Shown: piece by piece, positions 28,461 to 36,267 of the stretch
Layout of the letters: every line of letters starts with the position of its first letter
How positions within the stretch are numbered: position 1 is the first letter of the stretch
Assembly: GCF_041200025.1 (NCBI RefSeq)
Contig: NZ_CP165628.1
Location: 2,480,001 to 2,544,000, forward strand
Length of the DNA stretch: 64,000 nucleotides
Source of the DNA: Rouxiella sp. WC2420
Lineage (GTDB): Bacteria; Pseudomonadota; Gammaproteobacteria; Enterobacterales; Enterobacteriaceae
Direction: 5' to 3'
Position numbers and translations under genes: made by a program
Notes under the pieces: generated by a model
The model's database searches: none
The model's input: the letters and a program-made list of their open reading frames with translations, nothing else
Told to the model about the DNA's origin: nothing

Positions 28461-29762
28461 TTAATTGCGTACAACGCGCGATTCAGCCAGACGCATGAGT
28501 CGATAACCAATCCCAATCGCTATAGCCAGCATCACACAAATGTAAGCGGTGATCCCACCCCAGGCAAACTTGTTCCAGAAAAAGCCGCCTAGTGTCCCGG
28601 CAACGCTGGAACCGGCATAATAGCTAAATAAATAGAGTGAAGAAGCCTGTCCTTTAGCGCGTCTTGCGCGTTTGCCGATCCAGCCGCTGGCGACCGAGTG
28701 GGCAGCAAAGAAGCCACCGGTCACCATCGCCATACCGATAAACACCAGCCAAACCGGCGAAAGCGCAGTGATCAAAATCCCAACCAGCATCAGCAGCAGT
28801 GAGCCAATCAGCACCGGTCCACGTCCATAAACCGCGGTGAGGGCACCGGCTTTCGGAGAGCTATAAGTTCCCATCAAGTAGGCTATCGATAAAATACCGA
28901 CAATCGCCTGACTAAGATGGTAAGGAGCACCGAGCAGGCGATAACCAATGTAGTTAAACATGGTTACAAAGCTCCCCATAATCAGGAAACCTTCGGCAAA
29001 CAGCAGCGGCAAACCGCTGTCACGCCAGTGAAGTTTGAAATTAATTAATAGCTTGCGTGGGCTCAAGGAGCTGGCGCGAAAATGGGCAGAAGCGGGCAGG
29101 ATTTTCCAGAACATCGCCGCAGAAAGCAGCGCAAAAACGCCAATCACCGCTACCGCAGTACGCCATGACACAAAATCGGTTAACACACCGGTTAATAGAC
29201 GCCCACTCATGCCGCCAATCGAGTTGCCGCTGATATACAATCCCATCGAGAACGCCACGACACTTGGGTGAATTTCTTCGCTGAGATAGGTCATCGCCAC
29301 GGCTGCAACGCCGCTCAAAGACAGGCCCACCAAGGCGCGCATCACCAGAATTGCGTGCCAACTGGTCATCACCGAGCAAATCAGGGTGCAAATAGCGGCC
29401 AGCATCAGGCCAACTACCATCACGTTTTTACGCCCCACGGCATCGGAAATGGGTCCGGTAAACAGCAATCCAATGGCTAACAGACCGGTCGCTGCCGAAA
29501 GTGACAAACTGCTTGCCGCCGGAGAAACGCCGAAATCTTGCGACAGCACCGGCATGATCGGTTGAACGCAATAAAGCAGGGCGAAAGTCGCCAGACCGGC
29601 AGAGAACAGCGCCAGCGTAACGCGAATAAACTGCGGCGTGCCGCGCTTGATATAGATACCTTTAACCTGCGGTGAGACTTGCGATGTGGAAGCGTGCAGT
29701 TCGTCATCGTTTACCGATTGGCCTGCCGAGTGGGAAGCTGGCTGCCGACGCGTGGTATTCAC
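28461..29762 (-). CDS. ynfM: YnfM-like MFS transporter
   Basis: 433-residue inner membrane major facilitator with 12 predicted helices, closely matching E. coli YnfM (IKRGTPQFIRVTLALFSAGL, SDAVGRKNVMVVGL, NSIGGMSGRLLTGVLTDF). The physiological substrate is not established. The start is GTG with AAGGA six bases upstream. It is divergent from the LysR gene ynfL, the same pair as in E. coli, so YnfL probably controls it. Confidence 0.9.
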   Translation of the reverse strand: MNTTRRQPASHSAGQSVNDDELHASTSQVSPQVKGIYIKRGTPQFIRVTLALFSAGLATFALLYCVQPIMPVLSQDFGVSPAASSLSLSAATGLLAIGLLFTGPISDAVGRKNVMVVGLMLAAICTLICSVMTSWHAILVMRALVGLSLSGVAAVAMTYLSEEIHPSVVAFSMGLYISGNSIGGMSGRLLTGVLTDFVSWRTAVAVIGVFALLSAAMFWKILPASAHFRASSLSPRKLLINFKLHWRDSGLPLLFAEGFLIMGSFVTMFNYIGYRLLGAPYHLSQAIVGILSIAYLMGTYSSPKAGALTAVYGRGPVLIGSLLLMLVGILITALSPVWLVFIGMAMVTGGFFAAHSVASGWIGKRARRAKGQASSLYLFSYYAGSSVAGTLGGFFWNKFAWGGITAYICVMLAIAIGIGYRLMRLAESRVVRN

Positions 29763-29889
29763 GTGAAATCCTTAATTAAATTAATATGACAAATATGGGA
29801 ATGTTTAAAAATTTTACTCAGGTTTACAGACTTTTTCTAATATATTAATTCCTATGGTTTGATACTTTAAACATATGAATGGAGGTTTA

Positions 29890-30792
29890 ATGCTCAATGT
29901 AGAACTAAGACATTTGCGCTATTTTATTGCCGTTGCCGAAGAGCTGCATTTTGGCCGTGCTGCGGAGAGGCTCAATATTTCACAACCCCCTTTAAGCCAA
30001 CAGATTCAGTCGCTTGAAGCTCAAATTGGCGCAGTTTTATTGTATCGGAACAACCGTACTGTGCACCTGACTCAGGCGGGGGAAATGTTTCTTAAAGAAG
30101 CCAAAAGTATTATCGGCAAAGTTGAGGATATTTCACAGCAAGCCGCGCGAATTCATCGGGGAGAAGAGGGCAAATTGACCATCGGTTTAACCTCGTCAGC
30201 CCCTTTTCTTAAAAAAGTTTCTCGCGTATTACGGCGTTTTCGCACCGCGCATCCGCTGGTAAATATCCGTATTGAAGAACTAAACAGCCAACAGCAGATG
30301 AACCCTTTGGTTGAGGGAAAGCTTGATTTAGGGGTTATGCGTAATGGCGTGTTGCCAGATGCTTTACAGCATCATCTATTGCGTTCCGAGCCGCTGATTG
30401 CCGTGGTCCCCTCTAATCATCCACTTACCCAACTGCCTCCCGGCGAGCTTACTTACCGTCATCTGGCCGATCAGCCCTTCGTATTTTTTTCCAAAGATGT
30501 CGGCACCTCGCTTTATGACGATATTCTTAATCGTCTGGCCGAGGCTGGAATTACACCGTTTATTACCCAGGAAGTCGGAGAGGCATTGACCATCATCGGG
30601 CTTATCTCGGCAGGCCTGGGGGTTTCCATTTTACCGTCTTCCTATCAGCGGATTCAGGTAGACGGCGTGAAGTATCTTTCTTTTAAAGATCAGCAGGCCA
30701 ATACCGAGGTCTGGCTGGTTAGCCATCGACATCGACCGCTGTCGGCACCTGCTTTGGCGCTGGCAAAAATGATGATGGAAGAAGATGATTAA
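29890..30792 (+). CDS. ynfL: YnfL-like LysR-family regulator
   Basis: 300-residue LysR-type regulator: N-terminal winged helix (ELRHLRYFIAVAEELHFGRA, LNISQPPLSQQIQSLE) and C-terminal effector-binding domain. Start at 29890 because GGAGG is within the leader just upstream; an ATG at 29875 would place that site inside the gene. Divergent from ynfM with a 127-bp AT-rich control region. Matches E. coli YnfL in sequence and position. Confidence 0.9.
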   Translation: MLNVELRHLRYFIAVAEELHFGRAAERLNISQPPLSQQIQSLEAQIGAVLLYRNNRTVHLTQAGEMFLKEAKSIIGKVEDISQQAARIHRGEEGKLTIGLTSSAPFLKKVSRVLRRFRTAHPLVNIRIEELNSQQQMNPLVEGKLDLGVMRNGVLPDALQHHLLRSEPLIAVVPSNHPLTQLPPGELTYRHLADQPFVFFSKDVGTSLYDDILNRLAEAGITPFITQEVGEALTIIGLISAGLGVSILPSSYQRIQVDGVKYLSFKDQQANTEVWLVSHRHRPLSAPALALAKMMMEEDD

Positions 30793-30942
30793 TCGGTAAA
30801 AACCGCTAACTTGCTTAGGTATTAACTGCAATATGTGCACTAAATCACATATCGAATCAAATAGTTGATGATATCTGACAAAAGTAGGCAGATAAGATTT
30901 ACTATTTATTTTGAGGCGTGAAAAAATAGCGAGGCAAGTTGA

Positions 30943-32160
30943 GTGATAGTGGAAGGACAGCCGGGACATATCGATCAAATCAAGCAAATTAATGCCGGTG
31001 CGGTCTACCGTCTGATAGATCAGTTTGGTCCAATTTCCCGCATCGAATTGTCTAAAAAAGCACAGTTGGCTCCGGCAAGTATCACCAAGATTGTCCGTGA
31101 ACTCGTGCAGGCACATTTGGTTCAGGAAACCGAGTATCAGGAACCGGGCATGCGCGGTCGTCCTGCAATCGGACTGCTCCTCGATACCCAGGCCTGGCAC
31201 TATCTTTCTGCGCGCATCAGCCTTGGGACCTTGACTCTTACCCTGCGCGACCTCAGCAGCAAACTGGTCGCCGAAGACGTGGTGCCGCTGCCTGCAGAAG
31301 ACGCCGTGCCATTCCTTGAGCGCGTTATCGCGCATATTGATCAATTCTTCATTAGGCACCAGCAAAAACTTGAACGCCTAACGGCGATGGCCATTACATT
31401 GCCGGGCATGATCGACGCCACCCGTGGCGTGATTCAAAAAATGCCGTTTTATCCGGTAGAAGATGTTCCGCTGGGCAGTGCGCTGGCAGAACGCAGCGGT
31501 TTGCCGGTTTTCGTACAGCACGATATCGCCGCCTGGACTAAAGCCGAATCGCTGTACGGCGCTTCACGTGGTTTTCGCAATGTGATTCAAGTGGTGATTG
31601 ATGACAATGTCGGCGCCGGGGTCATCACCAGCGGGCAGGTTCTCCACGGCAGCAGCAGCAGTGTTGTTGAAATTGGTCATACTCAGGTTGATCCCTACGG
31701 CAAACGTTGTTATTGCGGCAATCATGGATGCCTGGAAACACTGGCCAGCATCGAGAATATTCTTGAGCTGGTGAGGCAGCGTTTGTGCGTGGCGAATAAT
31801 TCGTTGCTCAACGGTCAGCAGATTACCGTTGAGAATCTCTGTGACGCCGCCAATCGTGGTGACGCGCTGGCAAAAGATGTGATTGTTGGCGTTGGACAAA
31901 ACGTCGGGCGAATTTTGGCTATTATGGTTAATTTGTTTAATCCAGAGAAAATCTTGATTGGCTCGCCGTTGAATCAGGCTCAGGCTATCTTGCATCCGGC
32001 CATTATGTCTTGTATCCAGCAGCAATCCCTTCCGGCTTACAGTGAGCATATCCAGCTCGAATCCACGCTATTTTCCAATCACGGCACCATGCCGGGTGCC
32101 GCACTGGTTAAAGATGCACTTTATAATGGCTCTTTGCTGGTCAAACTGTTGCAGGGGTAA
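30943..32160 (+). CDS. mlc: Mlc, ROK-family global repressor of PTS sugar genes
   Basis: Repressor of ptsG, pts, mal and manXYZ genes in E. coli; it is released when unphosphorylated PtsG (EIICB-Glc) binds it. 405 residues. N-terminal helix-turn-helix (about 28-60), then ROK fold with structural zinc ligands His246, Cys256, Cys258 and Cys263 (GKRCYCGNHGC). HIDQIKQINAGAVYRLID matches E. coli Mlc almost exactly. GTG start, as in E. coli. It ends exactly where the convergent TetR gene ends. Confidence 0.96.
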   Translation: MIVEGQPGHIDQIKQINAGAVYRLIDQFGPISRIELSKKAQLAPASITKIVRELVQAHLVQETEYQEPGMRGRPAIGLLLDTQAWHYLSARISLGTLTLTLRDLSSKLVAEDVVPLPAEDAVPFLERVIAHIDQFFIRHQQKLERLTAMAITLPGMIDATRGVIQKMPFYPVEDVPLGSALAERSGLPVFVQHDIAAWTKAESLYGASRGFRNVIQVVIDDNVGAGVITSGQVLHGSSSSVVEIGHTQVDPYGKRCYCGNHGCLETLASIENILELVRQRLCVANNSLLNGQQITVENLCDAANRGDALAKDVIVGVGQNVGRILAIMVNLFNPEKILIGSPLNQAQAILHPAIMSCIQQQSLPAYSEHIQLESTLFSNHGTMPGAALVKDALYNGSLLVKLLQG

Positions 32161-32748
32161 TTAAGCTGGCAGTAGGCCTGCGGCCCGATAATTTTCAATT
32201 AATTCATCAAATAAGGCGAGATCAGAACGACTTCTTGCCAAGAGCTGGGCGCCTGCCACTGCGGCGTAAATTGCCCGGGCACGCTTTTCGCTTTGTTCTG
32301 CACTGACTATTCCCGCAGCGAGTAATACCTTGCTGAGCCATGCAACATGCACATCGGCATAGGCTTGAACCTCTTTTTTTACTGCTTCGGGAAGCTCATT
32401 GTATTCTGCTGCCATATAGCTGCCGAGACACAGCCGATTATCGTTTTCCAACGATCGGCGAAATATCTCCGGGTACTGACGAAGCCCGTTCAATGGGTCT
32501 TGCGATTCTGACCACATGGCCTGGAGATCAGCCGCCGAACCTTCCCAATAGCGCCTCGCCACCGCGGCACCCAGGTCAGCCTTACTGGGAAAATGATGAT
32601 ACATACTGGCTGATTTTATACCGACCAGCTCGGCAAGATCGCGAAAGTTCAAACCGCCGTAACCACGCGCCTGCGCCACACCTCGTGCGGCTTCAAGGAT
32701 ATTTTCCCGAGAATTGGTCTTGCTCTGATTTCCCATCATTCTGTCCAT
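32161..32748 (-). CDS. TetR-family regulator
   Basis: About 195 residues. TetR N-terminal helix-turn-helix at about residues 15-60 (RENILEAARGVAQARGYGG, GIKSASMYHHFPSKADL), with a C-terminal ligand domain. The start is uncertain: GTG 32766, ATG 32748, 32739 and 32736 are all in frame without a strong ribosome site. Divergent from a glutathione transferase gene, with two identical-type operators between them, so it most likely represses both itself and the transferase in response to an electrophilic or toxic compound. Confidence 0.87.
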   Translation of the reverse strand: MDRMMGNQSKTNSRENILEAARGVAQARGYGGLNFRDLAELVGIKSASMYHHFPSKADLGAAVARRYWEGSAADLQAMWSESQDPLNGLRQYPEIFRRSLENDNRLCLGSYMAAEYNELPEAVKKEVQAYADVHVAWLSKVLLAAGIVSAEQSEKRARAIYAAVAGAQLLARSRSDLALFDELIENYRAAGLLPA

Positions 32749-32788
32749 AACACTAATAATCTGCACATTATATCTGCAAAGTTAAAAC

Positions 32789-32806
32789 CTACCAAGTGGA
32801 AGGTAG
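32789..32806. promoter_or_regulatory. TetR operator copy 1
   Basis: AAACCTACCAAGTGGAAGGTAG; arms CTACC and GGTAG separated by eight bases. Lies upstream of the -35 of the transferase promoter and within the probable TetR promoter. Confidence 0.75.
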
Positions 32807-32815
32807 ATTTTTTGA

Positions 32816-32844
32816 TTGACACTCTAAACAATTGCCTCTAACTT
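32816..32844 (+). promoter_or_regulatory. Promoter of the glutathione transferase gene
   Basis: Perfect -35 TTGACA at 32816-32821, 17-base spacer, -10-like TAACTT at 32839-32844. It is framed by the two operator copies, one on each side, so repressor binding would occlude it. Confidence 0.6.
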
Positions 32845-32848
32845 AAAC

Positions 32849-32866
32849 CTACCAAGTGATAGGTAG
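32849..32866. promoter_or_regulatory. TetR operator copy 2
   Basis: AAACCTACCAAGTGATAGGTAG; the 18-bp core CTACC-N8-GGTAG starts exactly 60 bases after copy 1 and differs from it in two central bases. It lies just downstream of the promoter -10. Confidence 0.78.
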
Positions 32867-32964
32867 TCTTGTGCTTTTGCCTTCACCATGGATTACCTGA
32901 CTCTTTAAGCGGAAGCTTTCAACAAGGCATGCCGAAAGATTACTCAATTTTAGGAACCTATACG

Positions 32965-33666
32965 ATGAACACTAAATTACGCCTATTTACTTCGCCATCA
33001 GCTTTTCCCAACCCACAGCGCCTGCGTATTTTCCTGCACGAGAAGGGGATAGCCGATCAGTTTGAAGAACACGTTTATGATATGTCACCCGTTGGCGAAC
33101 AGCGTCAATGGCCGCATCTGAAAATGAATCCGTGGGGTGAAACCCCGACATTGCAATTAGAAGATGGCAGCTTTATTTCGGAAACGGCGGCGATCGTTCG
33201 TTACCTCGATCAGGCTTATCCAGGACGCAAAATCATGGGAGAAACGCCTTTGCAGCAGGGGCTGGATAATATGTGGGACAACCGCATCTGGGTGCATATT
33301 CTTTACCGCATTGTGACTGCGTTTCACGTTCTGTACCAAGGGCTGGGGCCTAAACTGGAACTCACCACCAACCCTGGTTGGGGTGAACACTGTCGCAAGG
33401 AAGCATTGGCTCATGCCGGGCTGGTGAACCAACATTTGTCCGACGGTCGGCAGTGGTTACTGGGTGGCGACCAGCCAACGTTTTCAGACATCACGCTGGC
33501 AACCGCCATTGCCTTCTCTAAGTTTCCTGTTAATGCTTTGCCATTGGATGAGCGTTTTGAGCATCTTGATGCCTTCTGGCAGCGCTGGCAGTTACGTCCG
33601 GCTTTCCAAAATGCGTATGCCGATAGTAACAGCGGTGTTAAAGAGTTGGACGAAAAATTGCGCTAA
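32965..33666 (+). CDS. Glutathione S-transferase family protein
   Basis: 233 residues. Thioredoxin-like N-terminal domain (LRLFTSPSAFPNPQRLRIFL, with NPWGETPTLQLEDG and the glutathione-contacting SETAAIVRYLDQ) followed by an all-helical C-terminal domain (from about 95). It probably conjugates glutathione to electrophiles. Start at 32965 has AGGA nine bases upstream; the frame is open for 32 codons more without a ribosome site. It is controlled by the divergent TetR gene according to the operator layout. Confidence 0.87.
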   Translation: MNTKLRLFTSPSAFPNPQRLRIFLHEKGIADQFEEHVYDMSPVGEQRQWPHLKMNPWGETPTLQLEDGSFISETAAIVRYLDQAYPGRKIMGETPLQQGLDNMWDNRIWVHILYRIVTAFHVLYQGLGPKLELTTNPGWGEHCRKEALAHAGLVNQHLSDGRQWLLGGDQPTFSDITLATAIAFSKFPVNALPLDERFEHLDAFWQRWQLRPAFQNAYADSNSGVKELDEKLR

Positions 33667-33789
33667 CGCAAGTTACTGACCATTTCATTCCCCTACACTT
33701 ATTGCGTATTTGACCCGTTTTAGTGGTCAACTCTCCGTGTTTATCACAGAGATTTGAATTAAATGGAATTTTTCGGGAGTGAACTGCAT

Positions 33790-34470
33790 ATGTTGACGCA
33801 CATTTTTGTAACGGGATCGGATTCCCGTGTAGGTAAGACCATTGTTTCTCGCGCATTATTACAGGCCATGGCGGCGCAGGGAAAAATTGTGTTGGGATAT
33901 AAACCTATCGCAACCGGCAATCAGGATTTAGCCGATGGCGTCCAAAATAAAGATGCTGAAACTCTGCAAAAGTCATCCTCGCTGGCTTATCCACTGGCTA
34001 AAATAACCCCTTTTGCTTTATCTGATGAGGATATTTTCACCTGCGATCTGCCAGTTGATATTTTTGAGCAAATGAGCGAAGGGCTGTATTTCCTGCAACA
34101 GGAGGCTGACATTGTTGTGGTCGAAGGCTGTGACGGATGGCGAACGTTGGTAACTTCACAACGGCCGTATGCCGATTGGGTCATTGAGAGCGATATGCCG
34201 GTTATTATGGTGGTCGGGATACAGCAAGGGTGCGTCAGTCAGGCACTAATGACCGCGCAATCAATTATCAATGATGGTGTGCCATTATTGGGCTGGATAG
34301 CGAATCGAATTAACCCCTGTCTGGCGCATTATGCTGAAACCATTGAAGTGATTAAATTGAATATTACAGCTCCTTTGTTAGGCGAGATTCCTTATTTACC
34401 CCGCGCAGAATCGCGTGAAATGGCGCAGTTTCTTGACCTCGATTTACTTGAAGCCATTTCTATGGCTTAA
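33790..34470 (+). CDS. ynfK: BioD2-like dethiobiotin synthetase paralogue (YnfK)
   Basis: 226-residue P-loop protein of the BioD family, matching E. coli YnfK (ISRALLQAMAAQGK-like start, PVIMVVGIQQGCVSQALMTAQ, GWIANRINPCLAHYAETI). The P-loop reads GSDSRVGKT instead of GTDT-x-VGKT, and the phosphate/substrate loop reads EGCDGWR where BioD has EGAGGW and YnfK EGTGGWR. Activity in biotin synthesis is therefore uncertain. In E. coli ynfK lies next to mlc; here the TetR/GST pair is between them. Confidence 0.88.
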   Translation: MLTHIFVTGSDSRVGKTIVSRALLQAMAAQGKIVLGYKPIATGNQDLADGVQNKDAETLQKSSSLAYPLAKITPFALSDEDIFTCDLPVDIFEQMSEGLYFLQQEADIVVVEGCDGWRTLVTSQRPYADWVIESDMPVIMVVGIQQGCVSQALMTAQSIINDGVPLLGWIANRINPCLAHYAETIEVIKLNITAPLLGEIPYLPRAESREMAQFLDLDLLEAISMA

Positions 34471-34692
34471 GGTTAAAAGTTACAGCAGACTCCCCGTGGC
34501 CGTGGTTTCAATAATAACGCTAAACCGCACGAGATAGTGAAAACCATAAGTGACGGCGTCACATGTTGATTATTTGTTAAAATGAAACGCTGATAATTTT
34601 GCCTGGATACGCCTCGCAAATTGTTACGATAAGCAGAATGCGTTGGTAAAGTGGCTGATATACTGGGCAACTGCCAGTAGAGGAGAATCGAT
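34471..34692. other. Short intergenic region before the MFS gene
   Basis: About 220 bp with no recognised gene or hairpin. It ends in AGGAG at 34681-34685, which is important for the start of the next gene. Confidence 0.45.
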
Positions 34693-36177
34693 ATCGCTAC
34701 CAATACTTTACCCGACGTCCACGTCGACAGCCGCCATCGCCCACTGGTGTTGACGGCCTGCATGCTTTCAATGTTTATGGCCGCCGTTGAAGTGACCATT
34801 GTTGCTACCGCCATGCCAACAATCATTGCCGATTTAGGAGGCTTCAGTCTTTTAGGTTGGGTGTTTGCGATTTATTTGCTGACTCAGGCGATTACTGTAC
34901 CTATTTATGGGCGTTTGGCCGATTTGTATGGCTGTCGACGAATGTTTTTCATCGGCACCCTGTTATTTCTGACCGGGTCGGTGCTGTGCGGCTTTGCACC
35001 TTCACTGGTGTGGATGATCGCTTTTCGTGCACTGCAAGGTCTGGGAGCAGGAGCGATTACGCCGGTCGCCACGACTTTAATCGCCAATATTTACGGACCT
35101 CACGAACGGGCCAAAGCTCAGGGGTATCTGGCCAGCGTGTGGGGCGTTTCGGCAATTATTGGGCCATTACTTGGTGCATTTATCGTTCAGCATTTCCACT
35201 GGTCAATCGTGTTCTGGATAAACCTGCCAATTGGCGTGGTTGCAATGATTATTCTGGCGCGATATTTACCGCCAGACGCGGCGAAGAAAAACCACGCGCT
35301 TGACCTGGCCGGAACGGCATTGTTGTCTTTTGGCGTCGCGGCGCTGTTGCTGGCATTATTGCAGGCAGAAGAGCTGGGCTATTATTCATTTCTGCTGCTT
35401 GGCGCGGCGATTATCGCAATTTTGCTGTTGGTTTATCAGGAGCGCAGGGCGCCAGAGCCTTTGTTCCCGCTGTCGCTGTGGCAAAATAACGTGGTTATTG
35501 CCGCCAATATAGGGGGATTGGTGCTGGGTGCCAGCATGATGGGCATCAGCGCTTTTTTACCGACTTATATTCAGGGCGTTCTCGGCGGTTCCCCGCTGCA
35601 GGCGGGGGCAACATTAGCTTTAATGTCACTCGGTTGGCCGTTGGCGAGTACCCTCAGCGGTAATTTAATGCAGGCCACGTCTTATCGATTTACCGTTTTG
35701 CTGGGCACGCTTTCACTGATTTTGGGCAGTCTGGTCTTGCTGTTGTTAACTCCGGGATCGGGCCTGTGGTGGGCGCGCGTGGCAGCATTTATGATTGGGG
35801 TTGGGATGGGATTGTGTAACACCACCTTCATCGTATCGGTACAAAACTCGGTTGCAGTGTCGATTCGCGGGATTGCCACCGCGTCAACGCTTTTTACCCG
35901 CATGCTCGGCTCGGCGTTGGGAACTGCGGTGCTTGGCGCGACGCTGAATCTCAATCTGCAAAGTCGCCTGCCGGGGATGAACGATCCGGTGCAAACGTTG
36001 ATGGACAAACCCTTAAGACAACATTTATCTGATGACAGGCTAAGCCAGGTGATTGCACAGGTTTCAGCTTCGCTGCATTGGGTGTTTATCCTCGCAGCGG
36101 TAATTTCATTTCTGGCATTAGCGGCGGTGTTTTTGATTCCCAAAGGCCAACGGCCTGCCAAGAAGGAAAGTCCTTAA
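34693..36177 (+). CDS. MFS transporter (DHA2 type) with probable non-ATG start
   Basis: About 494 residues with 14 predicted helices. Helix 1 is LTACMLSMFMAAVEVTIVATA, motif A is RLADLYGCRRMFFIG, and GPLLGAFIVQHFHWSIVFW is the motif C region; it resembles EmrB/QacA-type exporters. The only strong ribosome site (AGGAG, 34681-34685) stands seven bases before an in-frame ATC at 34693. The first GTG (34747) and ATG (34762) lack ribosome sites and would cut into helix 1. The ATC start is my inference; the substrate is unknown. Confidence 0.82.
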   Translation: MATNTLPDVHVDSRHRPLVLTACMLSMFMAAVEVTIVATAMPTIIADLGGFSLLGWVFAIYLLTQAITVPIYGRLADLYGCRRMFFIGTLLFLTGSVLCGFAPSLVWMIAFRALQGLGAGAITPVATTLIANIYGPHERAKAQGYLASVWGVSAIIGPLLGAFIVQHFHWSIVFWINLPIGVVAMIILARYLPPDAAKKNHALDLAGTALLSFGVAALLLALLQAEELGYYSFLLLGAAIIAILLLVYQERRAPEPLFPLSLWQNNVVIAANIGGLVLGASMMGISAFLPTYIQGVLGGSPLQAGATLALMSLGWPLASTLSGNLMQATSYRFTVLLGTLSLILGSLVLLLLTPGSGLWWARVAAFMIGVGMGLCNTTFIVSVQNSVAVSIRGIATASTLFTRMLGSALGTAVLGATLNLNLQSRLPGMNDPVQTLMDKPLRQHLSDDRLSQVIAQVSASLHWVFILAAVISFLALAAVFLIPKGQRPAKKESP

Positions 36178-36267
36178 ATAACATTATTATAAGATCTCGC
36201 AGGTCTAAAGGTGATTTTCGGCGTGATATTTTACGCGTAATTTTACTTTTGACCTGTGAGTGCAGTA

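Noticed and set aside
30631-31365. 244-codon open frame antisense to ynfL and mlc
   Set aside because: Spans the ends of two real genes on the other strand; no domain or start signal.
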